DNA of 8,934 nucleotides, taken from contig JAKAMH010000033.1 in the NCBI GenBank assembly GCA_021813005.1, positions 1 through 8,934 of the forward strand. Direction: 5' to 3'. The notes below the pieces were generated by a model. The model did not search any database. It was given only the letters and a program-made list of their open reading frames with translations, and was not told where the DNA came from. Source of the stretch: a bacterium (GTDB lineage Bacteria; Patescibacteriota; Microgenomatia; Levybacterales; UBA12049). Numbering within the stretch: position 1 is the stretch's first letter; every line of letters starts with the position of its first letter. A program made the position numbers and the translations under genes. This document shows, one piece after another, positions 1-5,796 of this stretch.

Positions 1-235
1 ATTGATGCTAGAATCAGGATAGTACCACCGCTTTTCCTTGACAATATATCTGTAGATTTAGGTCCCTGGAGTGGATACCATCTCCTGGCTCAGAACCAAA
101 CCAGGTCGATGCCTTATTTATAAATTTGAATTAGTAGGTGAGAAAGGTCCCTTCTTATCTTGGTACTTAGCTTTTGGTCTTATTCGTACATGCTTCGTGC
201 CGCGATTATTTGGCAGGCAGGCGAACCCTATGCTG
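1..235. other. Gene-free left edge, nothing firmly identified
   Basis: No convincing coding region is visible on either strand; the one plus-strand open frame (71-322) runs into the antisense of the tRNA and has no family resemblance. On the minus strand this is the region downstream of tRNA-Leu, so it would hold the 3' trailer and any terminator, but I see no GC-rich stem followed by a T-run. Two small hairpins can be drawn: 68-74 with 78-85 (one bulged base), and 84-88 with 101-105. A TTGACA hexamer at 38-43 has no matching -10 at normal spacing. A half copy of the window's 20-bp palindrome lies at 212-221. Confidence 0.5.
212..221. repeat. Half-site of the 20-bp palindromic repeat
   Basis: GGCAGGCAGG is exactly one arm of the palindrome found complete at 571-590 and 826-845. 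It lies 15 nt beyond the 3' end of the tRNA-Leu gene. It may be a decayed or half copy, but a ten-base match of such simple composition could also be chance. Confidence 0.4.
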
Positions 236-319
236 TGCCGAGGGAGGGACTCGAACCCTCATGAGTTTAAAGCCCACGGGTTTTTGAGACCCGCGTGTCT
301 ACCATTCCACCACCTCGGC
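236..319 (-). tRNA. tRNA-Leu (anticodon CAA)
   Basis: Read on the minus strand, 84 nt fold as a class II tRNA. The acceptor stem GCCGAGG pairs with CCTCGGC and is followed by discriminator A, as expected for leucine. The D-arm starts GTGG, with GG in its loop. The anticodon stem CGGGT/ACCCG closes the seven-base loop CTCAAAA, so the anticodon is CAA and reads UUG. A long variable arm (TGGG pairing with CTCA) is typical of tRNA-Leu, and the T-arm is GAGGG-TTCGAGT-CCCTC. CCA is not encoded; the bases after the discriminator are CAG, so the 3' end must be added by nucleotidyltransferase. The first 21 nt also encode the C-terminus and stop codon of the upstream nuclease gene, and bases -1 to 38 are duplicated at 555-613. 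Confidence 0.95.
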
Positions 320-320
320 T
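282..320 (-). repeat. 39-bp direct repeat, copy 1 (inside intact tRNA-Leu)
   Basis: This copy covers tRNA bases 1 to 38 plus one base upstream, ending exactly at the 3' side of the anticodon loop. The same 39 bases recur at 555-613, there split by a 20-bp palindrome. Outside the 39 bases the flanks differ at both ends. The two copies bracket the GIY-YIG gene as direct repeats. Confidence 0.9.
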
Positions 321-550
321 AGCTCTTGCACTATTTCTCTTCCAAATCCAGATTTAAAGAATATTTCTAATTCTCTCGCTCTATTTCTATCTCTGCAGAT
401 CTCTACGTGTATAAGTTTAACAGGTAGAAGATGTTTGGTTGAGGGAGATTTACCTTGTAAATGTTCCTGTAATCTCCTTTCTAGATTATTCGTCAGACCC
501 TTATAGAATACTCCCTTGCTCATACTCTGCAAAATGTAAACATAGTACAT
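299..550 (-). CDS. GIY-YIG nuclease-family protein, single domain, overlapping tRNA-Leu
   Basis: The product is an 83-residue protein made of one GIY-YIG domain of the small UPF0213-like type. The N-terminus MYYVYIL is the GIY strand and FYKGLT (residues 15-20) replaces the YIG strand. LERRLQEH (23-30) holds the usual catalytic Arg and the helix His. Glu60 or Glu62 in RARELEIFFKSG is the likely metal-binding acid. Members cut or nick DNA as homing, repair or restriction nucleases; the substrate here is unknown. The last residues AEVVEW and the TAG stop are read from the acceptor stem and D-loop of tRNA-Leu, a 21-nt overlap. The conserved domain starts at the ATG at 550, but an ATG at 598, in the tRNA remnant, is in frame and has the better ribosome-binding site; it would add MVDLPAGRQARGSQNK (99 aa in all). 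The gene is probably co-transcribed with the tRNA. Confidence 0.88.
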   Translation of the reverse strand: MYYVYILQSMSKGVFYKGLTNNLERRLQEHLQGKSPSTKHLLPVKLIHVEICRDRNRARELEIFFKSGFGREIVQELAEVVEW

Positions 551-570
551 CTTGTTTTGAGACCCGCGTG

Positions 571-590
571 CCTGCCTGCCGGCAGGCAGG
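571..590. repeat. 20-bp perfect palindrome, copy in tRNA remnant
   Basis: CCTGCCTGCCGGCAGGCAGG is its own reverse complement over all 20 bases. Comparison with the intact tRNA at 282-320 gives the pre-insertion sequence: it is a clean gain of 20 bases with no loss and no target duplication longer than one ambiguous base. Read on the minus strand from the ATG at 598 it encodes LPAGRQ. Confidence 0.9.
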
Positions 591-603
591 TCTACCATTC
601 CAC

Positions 604-609
604 CACCTC
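604..609 (-). promoter_or_regulatory. Ribosome-binding site formed by tRNA remnant
   Basis: GAGGTG, from the acceptor stem of the truncated tRNA-Leu, is a six-base match to the anti-Shine-Dalgarno end of 16S rRNA. It lies five bases before an ATG at 596-598 that is in frame with the GIY-YIG gene only because of the 20-bp insertion. No such site precedes the alternative ATG at 550. Confidence 0.5.
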
Positions 610-660
610 GGCTCGAGCGAGAAAACTTGCCCAAACATTGCATTCTGCTTTGCGGAACCT

Positions 661-690
661 TTGACTTTTGAGCCTGCTCTATTATATACT
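661..690 (+). promoter_or_regulatory. Promoter for the NIF3-efp gene string
   Basis: TTGACT (661-666) and TATACT (685-690) are separated by 18 bases. The expected transcription start, about seven bases after the -10, falls at or next to the ATG at 698, so the mRNA would be leaderless or nearly so. There is no Shine-Dalgarno sequence before that ATG, which fits. Confidence 0.6.
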
Positions 691-709
691 GTCAGGTATG
701 ACTATTCAA
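681..709 (-). promoter_or_regulatory. Promoter for GIY-YIG/tRNA-Leu, divergent and overlapping
   Basis: On the minus strand TTGAAT (704-709) and a perfect TATAAT (681-686) are separated by 17 bases. Transcription would start near 674 and run through the tRNA remnant, the nuclease gene and tRNA-Leu. The -10 overlaps the -10 of the opposite promoter by two bases and the -35 lies in the first codons of the NIF3-like gene, so polymerase could occupy only one of the pair at a time. Confidence 0.6.
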
Positions 710-1672
710 CAAATATATGACCTCGGACTTGAGATGGCAATAGCCGCAGATCCCCGCGGCGCGATTAAAGTAAAAGCACTACTTAAGAAAAAAAGCCAGG
801 AATATAAAGACCTTTCTGAAAAAAACCTGCCTGCCGGCAGGCAGGGGGGAAAGTACTTTGACAAAGAATCCCTCAACAATCCTTACTCTGACTCGCGTAT
901 GCTTTTTGGTGATCCCAAGACAGAGGTCAGGAAACTTATGGCAGGCATCGACGCGGATGCAGCAGAAGTAATTCTGGCAGACAGGCTCAACGAGAAAGGC
1001 AGAGGAGTAGACCTGGTTATCTCGCACCATCCCTCGGGTCATGCACTGGCGGCCCTGCATGAAGTAATGGATGTCCAAATAGATATGTATGCTGAGGCAG
1101 GTGTGCCCGCCAATGTAGCGGATGCACTGTTTCGGGAGCGGATGGGTTATGTCCAGCGCCGGTTTGGTCCGCTTAACCACTCACAGGCAGTCGATGCGGC
1201 CAGGCTTCTTGGTATCCCGCTGATTTCCATGCATACTTTCTGGGACAACCTAGGCAATGATTTCATGAAAAAGTATCTTGCTAAAAGACAGTTTGAGACG
1301 GCAGGCGAAGTACTTGATTACATCAATGAAATTCCTGAGTTTGTGGAAGCAATCAAAGGCAAGAGTGGTCCGAGTCTTGTCTCCGGTAGCGAAAAAACGA
1401 GGGCAGGTAAAGTTATTGTCGGTTTCACAGGCGGTACCAATCCCTCCAAAGAACTCTATATTGAACTTGCCAAGGCAGGTGTCGGGACGATCGTTGAAAT
1501 GCACGTCGGTGAAGATGCTGTTCAGGAACTTCGCAAACTGCATATCAACGTCATTGACACGGGGCACATGGCGGCAGATTCCATCGGAGCCAATATTTTT
1601 CTCGATGCGCTCGAAAAGAAGGGAATAGAGGTAATTCCGTGCTCCGGACTTATCCGAAAGAAACGCCCATGA
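698..1672 (+). CDS. NIF3-like dinuclear metal-binding protein (DUF34/GTP cyclohydrolase I type 2 family)
   Basis: This 324-residue protein belongs to the NIF3/YbgI family, whose members form hexameric rings with a two-metal site and whose reaction is unsettled. Likely ligands are His110-His111 in DLVISHHPSGH, His179 and Asp183 in MHTFWDNLG, and His290 in GHMAADSIG. The usual Glu four residues after the last His is Asp294 here. Residues 44-49 are LPAGRQ, encoded by a copy of the 20-bp palindrome in a likely loop between the N-terminal helices and the core. The ATG at 698 is preferred over the upstream TTG at 668, because the promoter at 661-690 places the RNA start at about 697. The gene opens a plus-strand string of seven genes, and its TGA overlaps the efp ATG (ATGA), suggesting translational coupling. 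Confidence 0.85.
   Translation: MTIQQIYDLGLEMAIAADPRGAIKVKALLKKKSQEYKDLSEKNLPAGRQGGKYFDKESLNNPYSDSRMLFGDPKTEVRKLMAGIDADAAEVILADRLNEKGRGVDLVISHHPSGHALAALHEVMDVQIDMYAEAGVPANVADALFRERMGYVQRRFGPLNHSQAVDAARLLGIPLISMHTFWDNLGNDFMKKYLAKRQFETAGEVLDYINEIPEFVEAIKGKSGPSLVSGSEKTRAGKVIVGFTGGTNPSKELYIELAKAGVGTIVEMHVGEDAVQELRKLHINVIDTGHMAADSIGANIFLDALEKKGIEVIPCSGLIRKKRP
826..845. repeat. 20-bp perfect palindrome, copy inside NIF3-like gene
   Basis: CCTGCCTGCCGGCAGGCAGG, identical to the copy at 571-590. On the plus strand it reads LPAGRQ in the frame of the NIF3-like gene, the same reading as in the nuclease leader. The reading frame stays open on both sides. Confidence 0.95.
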
Positions 1673-2223
1673 TTTCAGTTACAGATCTCCGAGCCGGCAC
1701 GACCTATGAAGAGGACGGGAATCTTCTCCAGGTTCTCTCCTATGAGCATATCAAAATGGGGCGGGGCAGTGCCAATATTAAAGTGAAAGTTAAAAACCTC
1801 AAAAGTGGCACAATACTGGAGCGTAGTTATATCAATGGTGCCAAAGTACAGGATGTGGCGGTCGTCAAAAAAGAGATGCAGTACCTCTATAAGGATAGTG
1901 ACTTTGCTTATTTCATGAATCCGTCCACTTATGAACAAACCTCAATTGCCTTAAGCATTATCCCTGACCATCAATACCTTAAGGAAGGGGAGAATTTCAT
2001 GGTGAGTTATCTTGAGAAAACGCCGCTTTCGGTCATTTTTCCTCCCAAAATGGTCTTTACCGTTGTTGAAACAGGTCCGGCTATCAAGGGCAACTCGGCG
2101 ACGAACGTGTTTAAAGACGCTATTTTGGACAACGGTATGAAAACGAAAGTACCCCTTTTTATCAATATGGGCGAGCAGATCCGTGTTGATACCAGATCCG
2201 GAACTTACTCGGAAAAAGCGTAA
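1669..2223 (+). CDS. efp: Translation elongation factor P
   Basis: EF-P binds between the ribosomal P and E sites and speeds peptide-bond formation on proline runs. The protein has 184 residues (E. coli EF-P has 188) and all three beta-barrel domains. The N-terminal KOW-like domain covers about residues 1-63, the middle OB domain about 64-125 with YLYKDSDFAYFMN, and the C-terminal OB domain ends in the family signature VDTRSGTYSEKA. The tip loop reads KMGRG, where E. coli has KPGKG. The residue equivalent to the modified Lys34 is therefore Arg32, and the loop proline is Met30. Arg at this site is the substrate of the rhamnosyltransferase EarP in some proteobacteria; no such gene is in this window. 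The ATG overlaps the stop of the NIF3-like gene by four bases, and the MFS gene starts six bases after its stop. Confidence 0.95.
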   Translation: MISVTDLRAGTTYEEDGNLLQVLSYEHIKMGRGSANIKVKVKNLKSGTILERSYINGAKVQDVAVVKKEMQYLYKDSDFAYFMNPSTYEQTSIALSIIPDHQYLKEGENFMVSYLEKTPLSVIFPPKMVFTVVETGPAIKGNSATNVFKDAILDNGMKTKVPLFINMGEQIRVDTRSGTYSEKA

Positions 2224-2229
2224 TAAAGC

Positions 2230-3495
2230 ATGAGAAATGATACTTTTCGCGCTCTCAAGGAGCGTTCGTTTACCTATCTTTGGATCGGTGAAATTTTTAC
2301 CCAAATAGCAATTAACGTCTTTAATTTCTTTCTGATTCTGGTGGTTTATCGTCTGACAAACTCCAATACCGCAGTCGCCGCCGTCGTTATCTCCTTCACT
2401 GTTCCGGCAATTATTTTCGGGTCACTGGCGGGAGCGTTTGTGGACCGGTGGAGCAAAAAAACAGTGCTTCTTTCTACCAATATCGTCCGGGCAATCCTTT
2501 TTATCATGCTGGCGCTTTTTGTACATAATGTCGTTATTGTCTATGCAGTCTCTTTTTTCGTTGCTATCGCGACGCAGTTTTTTATTCCGGCTGAGACACC
2601 GATGATTCCGCTTGTCGTGCGGGAAAAATATCTCTATTCGGCTAATGCACTTTTTGGCGTTGCACTTTTTGGCTCCATTCTCCTGGCATATGTCCTCTCT
2701 GGCCCGCTGATTTTATTTTTCGGTGATGCTGTAACACTTATCATCCTGGCGGTTATCATGTTGATCGGAGCGCTCTTCATCTCTTTTATCAAACTGGTAC
2801 CTGCTCGGGAAGTTGCAGAACGCCGGAGGCTCCGGGAAGCACCCAATCTGTTTGCCGATATGAAGGAGACATTTACTATGCTCTCACGAACTAAGGTTCT
2901 TTACCGTTCTCTCCTGCTTCTTGCCTTGACTCAGGTTTTGATACTTATCGTTGCGACAATCGCCCCGGGATATGCGACACAGGTACTCGGGATCAGAGTA
3001 GAGGAGTTTCCCATATTGTTTGTGGCTCCTGCAGCACTCGGGGTGTTGGTTGGGGCATTCGGGATCATTAACCTCTTCCATGCGACCTCCAAGCAAAAAC
3101 TTGCCACTATCGGACTGTTTCTCTCCGGCCTGGCAATGTTACTGTTGCCGTTTGGTTCCAAAGTGGCATCCCGTGAGATAGTCCATGACATTAATATGTT
3201 CCTCCCGCACGCACTCCGCATAGACACGATCCATATCATGGTATTTCTGGCTTTTCTTCTCGGTATTGCCAATGCGCTGGTCTTTGTACCTTCAAACACG
3301 CTGATTCAGGAGGAGACAACGGATGAGATACGGGGGAAAATATATGGCTTTCTGAATAGTACAGTCGGTGTTTTGTCGCTGTTGCCGATTATTATTGTCG
3401 GTGGACTGTCGGATATGGTTGGTGTTTCCGCAGTCATTACAGGCCTCGGAGTGGTGCTTCTTTGTATCGGCGCCGTCAGGCTGATAGTTAAATAA
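2230..3495 (+). CDS. MFS transporter, EntS/MFS_3-like exporter
   Basis: This 421-residue polytopic inner-membrane protein shows about 11-12 hydrophobic segments in two halves. It carries the MFS motif A in the loop between helices 2 and 3: GAFVDRWSKK at residues 68-77, with Asp72 and Arg73. The segment PAETPMIPLVV (residues about 121-131) resembles the EntS/MFS_3 group of drug and siderophore exporters. A charged cytoplasmic loop near residues 190-210 (VPAREVAERRRLRE) separates the halves. I infer proton-driven efflux; the substrate cannot be read from sequence. The start follows efp by six bases with no clear Shine-Dalgarno site. The gene ends three bases before the next start, so it sits inside one transcript with efp and the Lgt-like gene. 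Confidence 0.85.
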   Translation: MRNDTFRALKERSFTYLWIGEIFTQIAINVFNFFLILVVYRLTNSNTAVAAVVISFTVPAIIFGSLAGAFVDRWSKKTVLLSTNIVRAILFIMLALFVHNVVIVYAVSFFVAIATQFFIPAETPMIPLVVREKYLYSANALFGVALFGSILLAYVLSGPLILFFGDAVTLIILAVIMLIGALFISFIKLVPAREVAERRRLREAPNLFADMKETFTMLSRTKVLYRSLLLLALTQVLILIVATIAPGYATQVLGIRVEEFPILFVAPAALGVLVGAFGIINLFHATSKQKLATIGLFLSGLAMLLLPFGSKVASREIVHDINMFLPHALRIDTIHIMVFLAFLLGIANALVFVPSNTLIQEETTDEIRGKIYGFLNSTVGVLSLLPIIIVGGLSDMVGVSAVITGLGVVLLCIGAVRLIVK

Positions 3496-3498
3496 TGT

Positions 3499-4182
3499 AT
3501 GCAATTTTTACCCTTTCTTATTTTGCTTTGTTTTATCGTTGGTCTTTTTCAGGTTTATCGCCTGGGTCGGGAGGACTTCATGTTTCTTCGCAAAAATATC
3601 ACCTTGGAGCAACTTTTTAATTATGCGTTTCTTGCCGGCTTAATTGGTCTTTTGCTAGCCAGGCTAGTATCAACCTTGTCTTCAGGCAAGGGAAGTCCGG
3701 CTATCACCTTTTTTTCACCCTATGTATCTGGACTATCACTTACCGGGGGGATTGTCGGTGGTTTTGCGTTCCTACTTTTTTTGTGTCGACGCCAGAAGTT
3801 GCCCTCCGGTCGCTTGCTGGATGTCTTTTCGCTTGCCGTGGTAACAGTTTTGCCAATCGGTTATATTGGCGTTATCTTCCTTAGTCCCAAAATAATTCTG
3901 ATTCAGACAGCTTTTGCGGTTTTATTCCTGCTGCTCGCCATTTTTTTCAATCTATTTCTCTATACCCGAAGTCTGCGCGGGGAGCTGCGTGAGGGATCGG
4001 TGACAGGTCTGTTTTTTTTGGCTTATGGCATCCAGGGTATCCTGGGCATACTGCTGGCGCGGCCGGGAAATCTCGTGTCAGCAGTCACGCTCGATAATAT
4101 ACTGCTTGTCCTACTTCTGATAGGTAGTGTCATTTTCCTCGTCTTTAATGAGAGGCGGACTTTTTCCCGAAAGCGGAGGTGA
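3499..4182 (+). CDS. Lgt-like membrane protein lacking the catalytic residues
   Basis: The product has 227 residues and about seven hydrophobic segments. Several blocks line up with prolipoprotein diacylglyceryl transferase (Lgt): LIGLLLARL (48-56), SGLSLTGGIVGG (77-88) against the family's GG(L/M)SFHGG, RRQK followed by DVF, IGYIG (120-124) against GRLGNFINGE, and LAYGIQGILGILLARPGN (174-191) against YGxxRFxxEFxRxPD. At every block the functional residue is missing: the essential His is Thr82, the Arg of GRLGN is Tyr122, the Asn is Val125, and the C-terminal Arg is gone. Lgt normally transfers diacylglyceryl to the lipobox Cys of prolipoproteins; this protein should not. It may be a pseudoenzyme, a lipid-binding paralogue or a wrong match, since the evidence is only an alignment by eye. 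Its stop overlaps the ribosome-binding site of the next gene. Confidence 0.55.
   Translation: MQFLPFLILLCFIVGLFQVYRLGREDFMFLRKNITLEQLFNYAFLAGLIGLLLARLVSTLSSGKGSPAITFFSPYVSGLSLTGGIVGGFAFLLFLCRRQKLPSGRLLDVFSLAVVTVLPIGYIGVIFLSPKIILIQTAFAVLFLLLAIFFNLFLYTRSLRGELREGSVTGLFFLAYGIQGILGILLARPGNLVSAVTLDNILLVLLLIGSVIFLVFNERRTFSRKRR
4175..4180 (+). promoter_or_regulatory. Strong Shine-Dalgarno site for the RluA-type gene
   Basis: GGAGGT (extending to GGAGGTGA, 4175-4182) lies directly before the ATG at 4184 and contains the stop of the preceding gene. It fixes this ATG over the in-frame upstream ATG at 4127. Most other genes in the window have no comparable site. Confidence 0.75.
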
Positions 4183-4183
4183 C

Positions 4184-4933
4184 ATGGATATAAAGACACA
4201 GACGACACTCCCGATTATTTATGAGGACAGTGCTGTTTTGGCCATTAATAAGCCGGCCGGTATCACTGTCAATAAGGCAGAGTCCAATGCCACAGAATAT
4301 ACTGTCCAGGACTTCCTCGCGAAGTATCTGGAGAAGCAACTTGCAGGGGCAGAGGACTTGGAGTCTGATTTTGTCGGCAGGGCGGGGTTTGTGCATCGGA
4401 TAGACAAGGAGACATCAGGAGTGCTTCTGGCCGCCAAGAGTGAGCAGGTATTTACCGAGTTACAGCGTCAATTTAAAGAACGTATTGTCAAGAAAGAGTA
4501 TATCGCGCTTGTGCATGGCCACATGAGACCCGATACAGGGGAAATCAGAATTCCGGTTGGGAGGTTGCCCTGGAACAGAAAGCAATTTGGTGTCATGCCG
4601 GGTGGGAAGGAATCGGTAACCCTGTATGCCGTTGAGACGCACTATGAATCTCAAATGGGGAAGGAGCAGTTTTCTCTGGTCCGTTTAAATCCGGAAACTG
4701 GGAGGACACATCAAATTCGTGTTCATCTCAAGTATCAGGGCTATCCCATATTCTCAGACTTTCTCTACGCCGGTCGAAAAACTGCCGTGCGGGATAGGAA
4801 GATCTTAAACCGTGTCTTTCTCCACGCTGCCAAACTTTCGTTCGTCCATCCTGTGACAGGCAAGCGCCTCACACTCGAGAGTCCTATCCCGGAAGAATTG
4901 CAGCAGGTGCTCAGGGCCCTTACCGTCAAATAA
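4184..4933 (+). CDS. RluA-family RNA pseudouridine synthase
   Basis: This 249-residue enzyme converts uridine to pseudouridine in rRNA or tRNA. The catalytic block HRIDKETSGV is at residues 71-80, with nucleophile Asp74. YEDSAVLAINKPAG (13-26) is motif I, KKEYIALVHG (103-112) is the second conserved block, and GRTHQIRVHL (173-182) is motif III. No S4 RNA-binding domain precedes the catalytic domain, so it resembles RluA/RluC-core or TruC-like enzymes more than RluB or RluD; the target uridine cannot be told. The start follows the Lgt-like stop by one base and has the best ribosome-binding site in the string. It is the last tightly packed gene before a 38-nt gap. Confidence 0.92.
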   Translation: MDIKTQTTLPIIYEDSAVLAINKPAGITVNKAESNATEYTVQDFLAKYLEKQLAGAEDLESDFVGRAGFVHRIDKETSGVLLAAKSEQVFTELQRQFKERIVKKEYIALVHGHMRPDTGEIRIPVGRLPWNRKQFGVMPGGKESVTLYAVETHYESQMGKEQFSLVRLNPETGRTHQIRVHLKYQGYPIFSDFLYAGRKTAVRDRKILNRVFLHAAKLSFVHPVTGKRLTLESPIPEELQQVLRALTVK

Positions 4934-4934
4934 C

Positions 4935-4963
4935 TTGCGGAGACGCACTGATCGCTATACGAT
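4935..4963 (+). promoter_or_regulatory. Weak candidate promoter before the LytR_C gene
   Basis: TTGCGG (4935-4940) and TACGAT (4958-4963) are 17 bases apart, each matching consensus at four positions. The start would fall near the ATG at 4972, again giving an almost leaderless mRNA. It occupies the only gap longer than a few bases in the plus-strand string. The match is weak and read-through from upstream would also explain expression. Confidence 0.25.
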
Positions 4964-4971
4964 AGAGAGAG

Positions 4972-5793
4972 ATGAGAAAAAAATCTGCCCACCACCACCC
5001 ACCGCCAAAAGGTAGCTTTAAAACGCTTCGCACCTTTCTTTTTGTCGTATTCTTTTTTATTGTTATCTCACTTGCAATACGGATATTCTTGGCAATTAAA
5101 GCGGGAAGGTATTCCCCGTCACACCGATTCACAATCGGTGTGCTAAACAACAGCCAGGTATTAAAAGAGGTTGTTTCTTTTGACCCGGTGGACAGGTCAG
5201 CTGTCGTGTTGGCAATTAACGGATCGGAAAAACGATTGAGCCCTGAACAAATTCTCGGTGTGGCATTTGATGACACAATAACTACAACAGACAAGGAAGC
5301 GGAGAAGCAGCCATCCACACTGCTTATGGATAGTTTTCTGCACAAAGGAGTGATACGAACATCGCTTGAGACAGTAGACATGATCAGACTGTGGCTTTTA
5401 GCAAACAGCCTTGACCAGTCCGCCGTCATGCACAAAACTCTCAGCCTGCCGCTGGATACCCTTCAGATAGACAAGCTGTCATCATCTCTCTTCCCAGATC
5501 CTTTACTTGTTAGCGAGAACCAGACGATCCAGATAATCAATAGTACAACCGAGCCGGGTTTTGGGAAAAGGCTGGAGCGTATGCTTGCCAATATGGGGGG
5601 AAACGTTGTGCTGGTTTCGACGGCACAGCTAACGACGGACCGGACAAAGCTAGTCTACTACGGTGACGAAACAGCCTCAGTGAGGCGGCTTTCTCGGATA
5701 CTGGGACTCGTCCCTGAAAAAGCTGTCCACAAAACAATTGCTGATATTGTTATAATACTGGGGAATTCAAGTCTGAATACGACTATGTTTTAA
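4972..5793 (+). CDS. Membrane-anchored LytR_C-domain protein
   Basis: The product has 273 residues. A basic, His- and Pro-rich N-terminus (MRKKSAHHHPPPKG) precedes one transmembrane helix (about 21-43), so most of the protein should lie outside the membrane. Residues about 185-265 match the LytR_C domain: IQIINSTTEPGFGKRLERML, then TKLVYYGDETASVRRLSRILGL, then IADIVIILG. In Gram-positive bacteria this domain follows the LCP domain of LytR-CpsA-Psr glycopolymer ligases. Here the middle region (52-180) begins with FTIGVLNNSQVLKEVVSFDP, loosely like the first strands of LCP, but the conserved arginines and aspartates are not visible, so no ligase activity is claimed. The triple proline at residues 10-12 is a possible EF-P-dependent stall site. 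The start is preceded by GAGAG. The small membrane gene follows after three bases. Confidence 0.7.
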   Translation: MRKKSAHHHPPPKGSFKTLRTFLFVVFFFIVISLAIRIFLAIKAGRYSPSHRFTIGVLNNSQVLKEVVSFDPVDRSAVVLAINGSEKRLSPEQILGVAFDDTITTTDKEAEKQPSTLLMDSFLHKGVIRTSLETVDMIRLWLLANSLDQSAVMHKTLSLPLDTLQIDKLSSSLFPDPLLVSENQTIQIINSTTEPGFGKRLERMLANMGGNVVLVSTAQLTTDRTKLVYYGDETASVRRLSRILGLVPEKAVHKTIADIVIILGNSSLNTTMF

Positions 5794-5796
5794 CCT

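Larger units (their letters stand above)
555..613 (-). pseudogene. Truncated tRNA-Leu 5' half with a 20-bp palindrome inserted
   Basis: This is a second copy of tRNA-Leu bases -1 to 38, identical to the intact gene over all 39 bases. It is interrupted between tRNA bases 22 and 23 (D-arm, 3' side) by the 20-bp palindrome at 571-590. No anticodon 3' stem, variable arm or T-arm follows; the nuclease gene begins instead. It therefore cannot make a tRNA. It sits 60-odd nt downstream of a good minus-strand promoter, where the original tRNA start probably was, so it may be the discarded 5' half of the ancestral gene. Confidence 0.85.

Noticed and set aside
38..58. Promoter at the left edge (TTGACA at 38-43)
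   Set aside because: The only -10-like hexamer nearby is nine bases away, and no gene follows on the plus strand.
71..322. 83-codon plus-strand open frame over the left edge and tRNA
   Set aside because: Its second half is the antisense of tRNA-Leu, and the protein has no family resemblance or ribosome-binding site.
555..613. A group I intron in tRNA-Leu with a GIY-YIG gene inside
   Set aside because: A complete tRNA-Leu follows, so no splicing is needed, and I see no intron core pairing between the remnant and the nuclease gene.
439..720. 93-codon plus-strand open frame opposite the nuclease gene
   Set aside because: It is antisense to the GIY-YIG gene and the tRNA remnant, and crosses both promoters; the opposite strand has a clear domain match.
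571..845. LPAGRQ read as a sortase-type LPxTG signal
   Set aside because: It is encoded by a palindromic DNA repeat, sits in internal positions of cytoplasmic-type proteins, and has no following membrane helix and charged tail.
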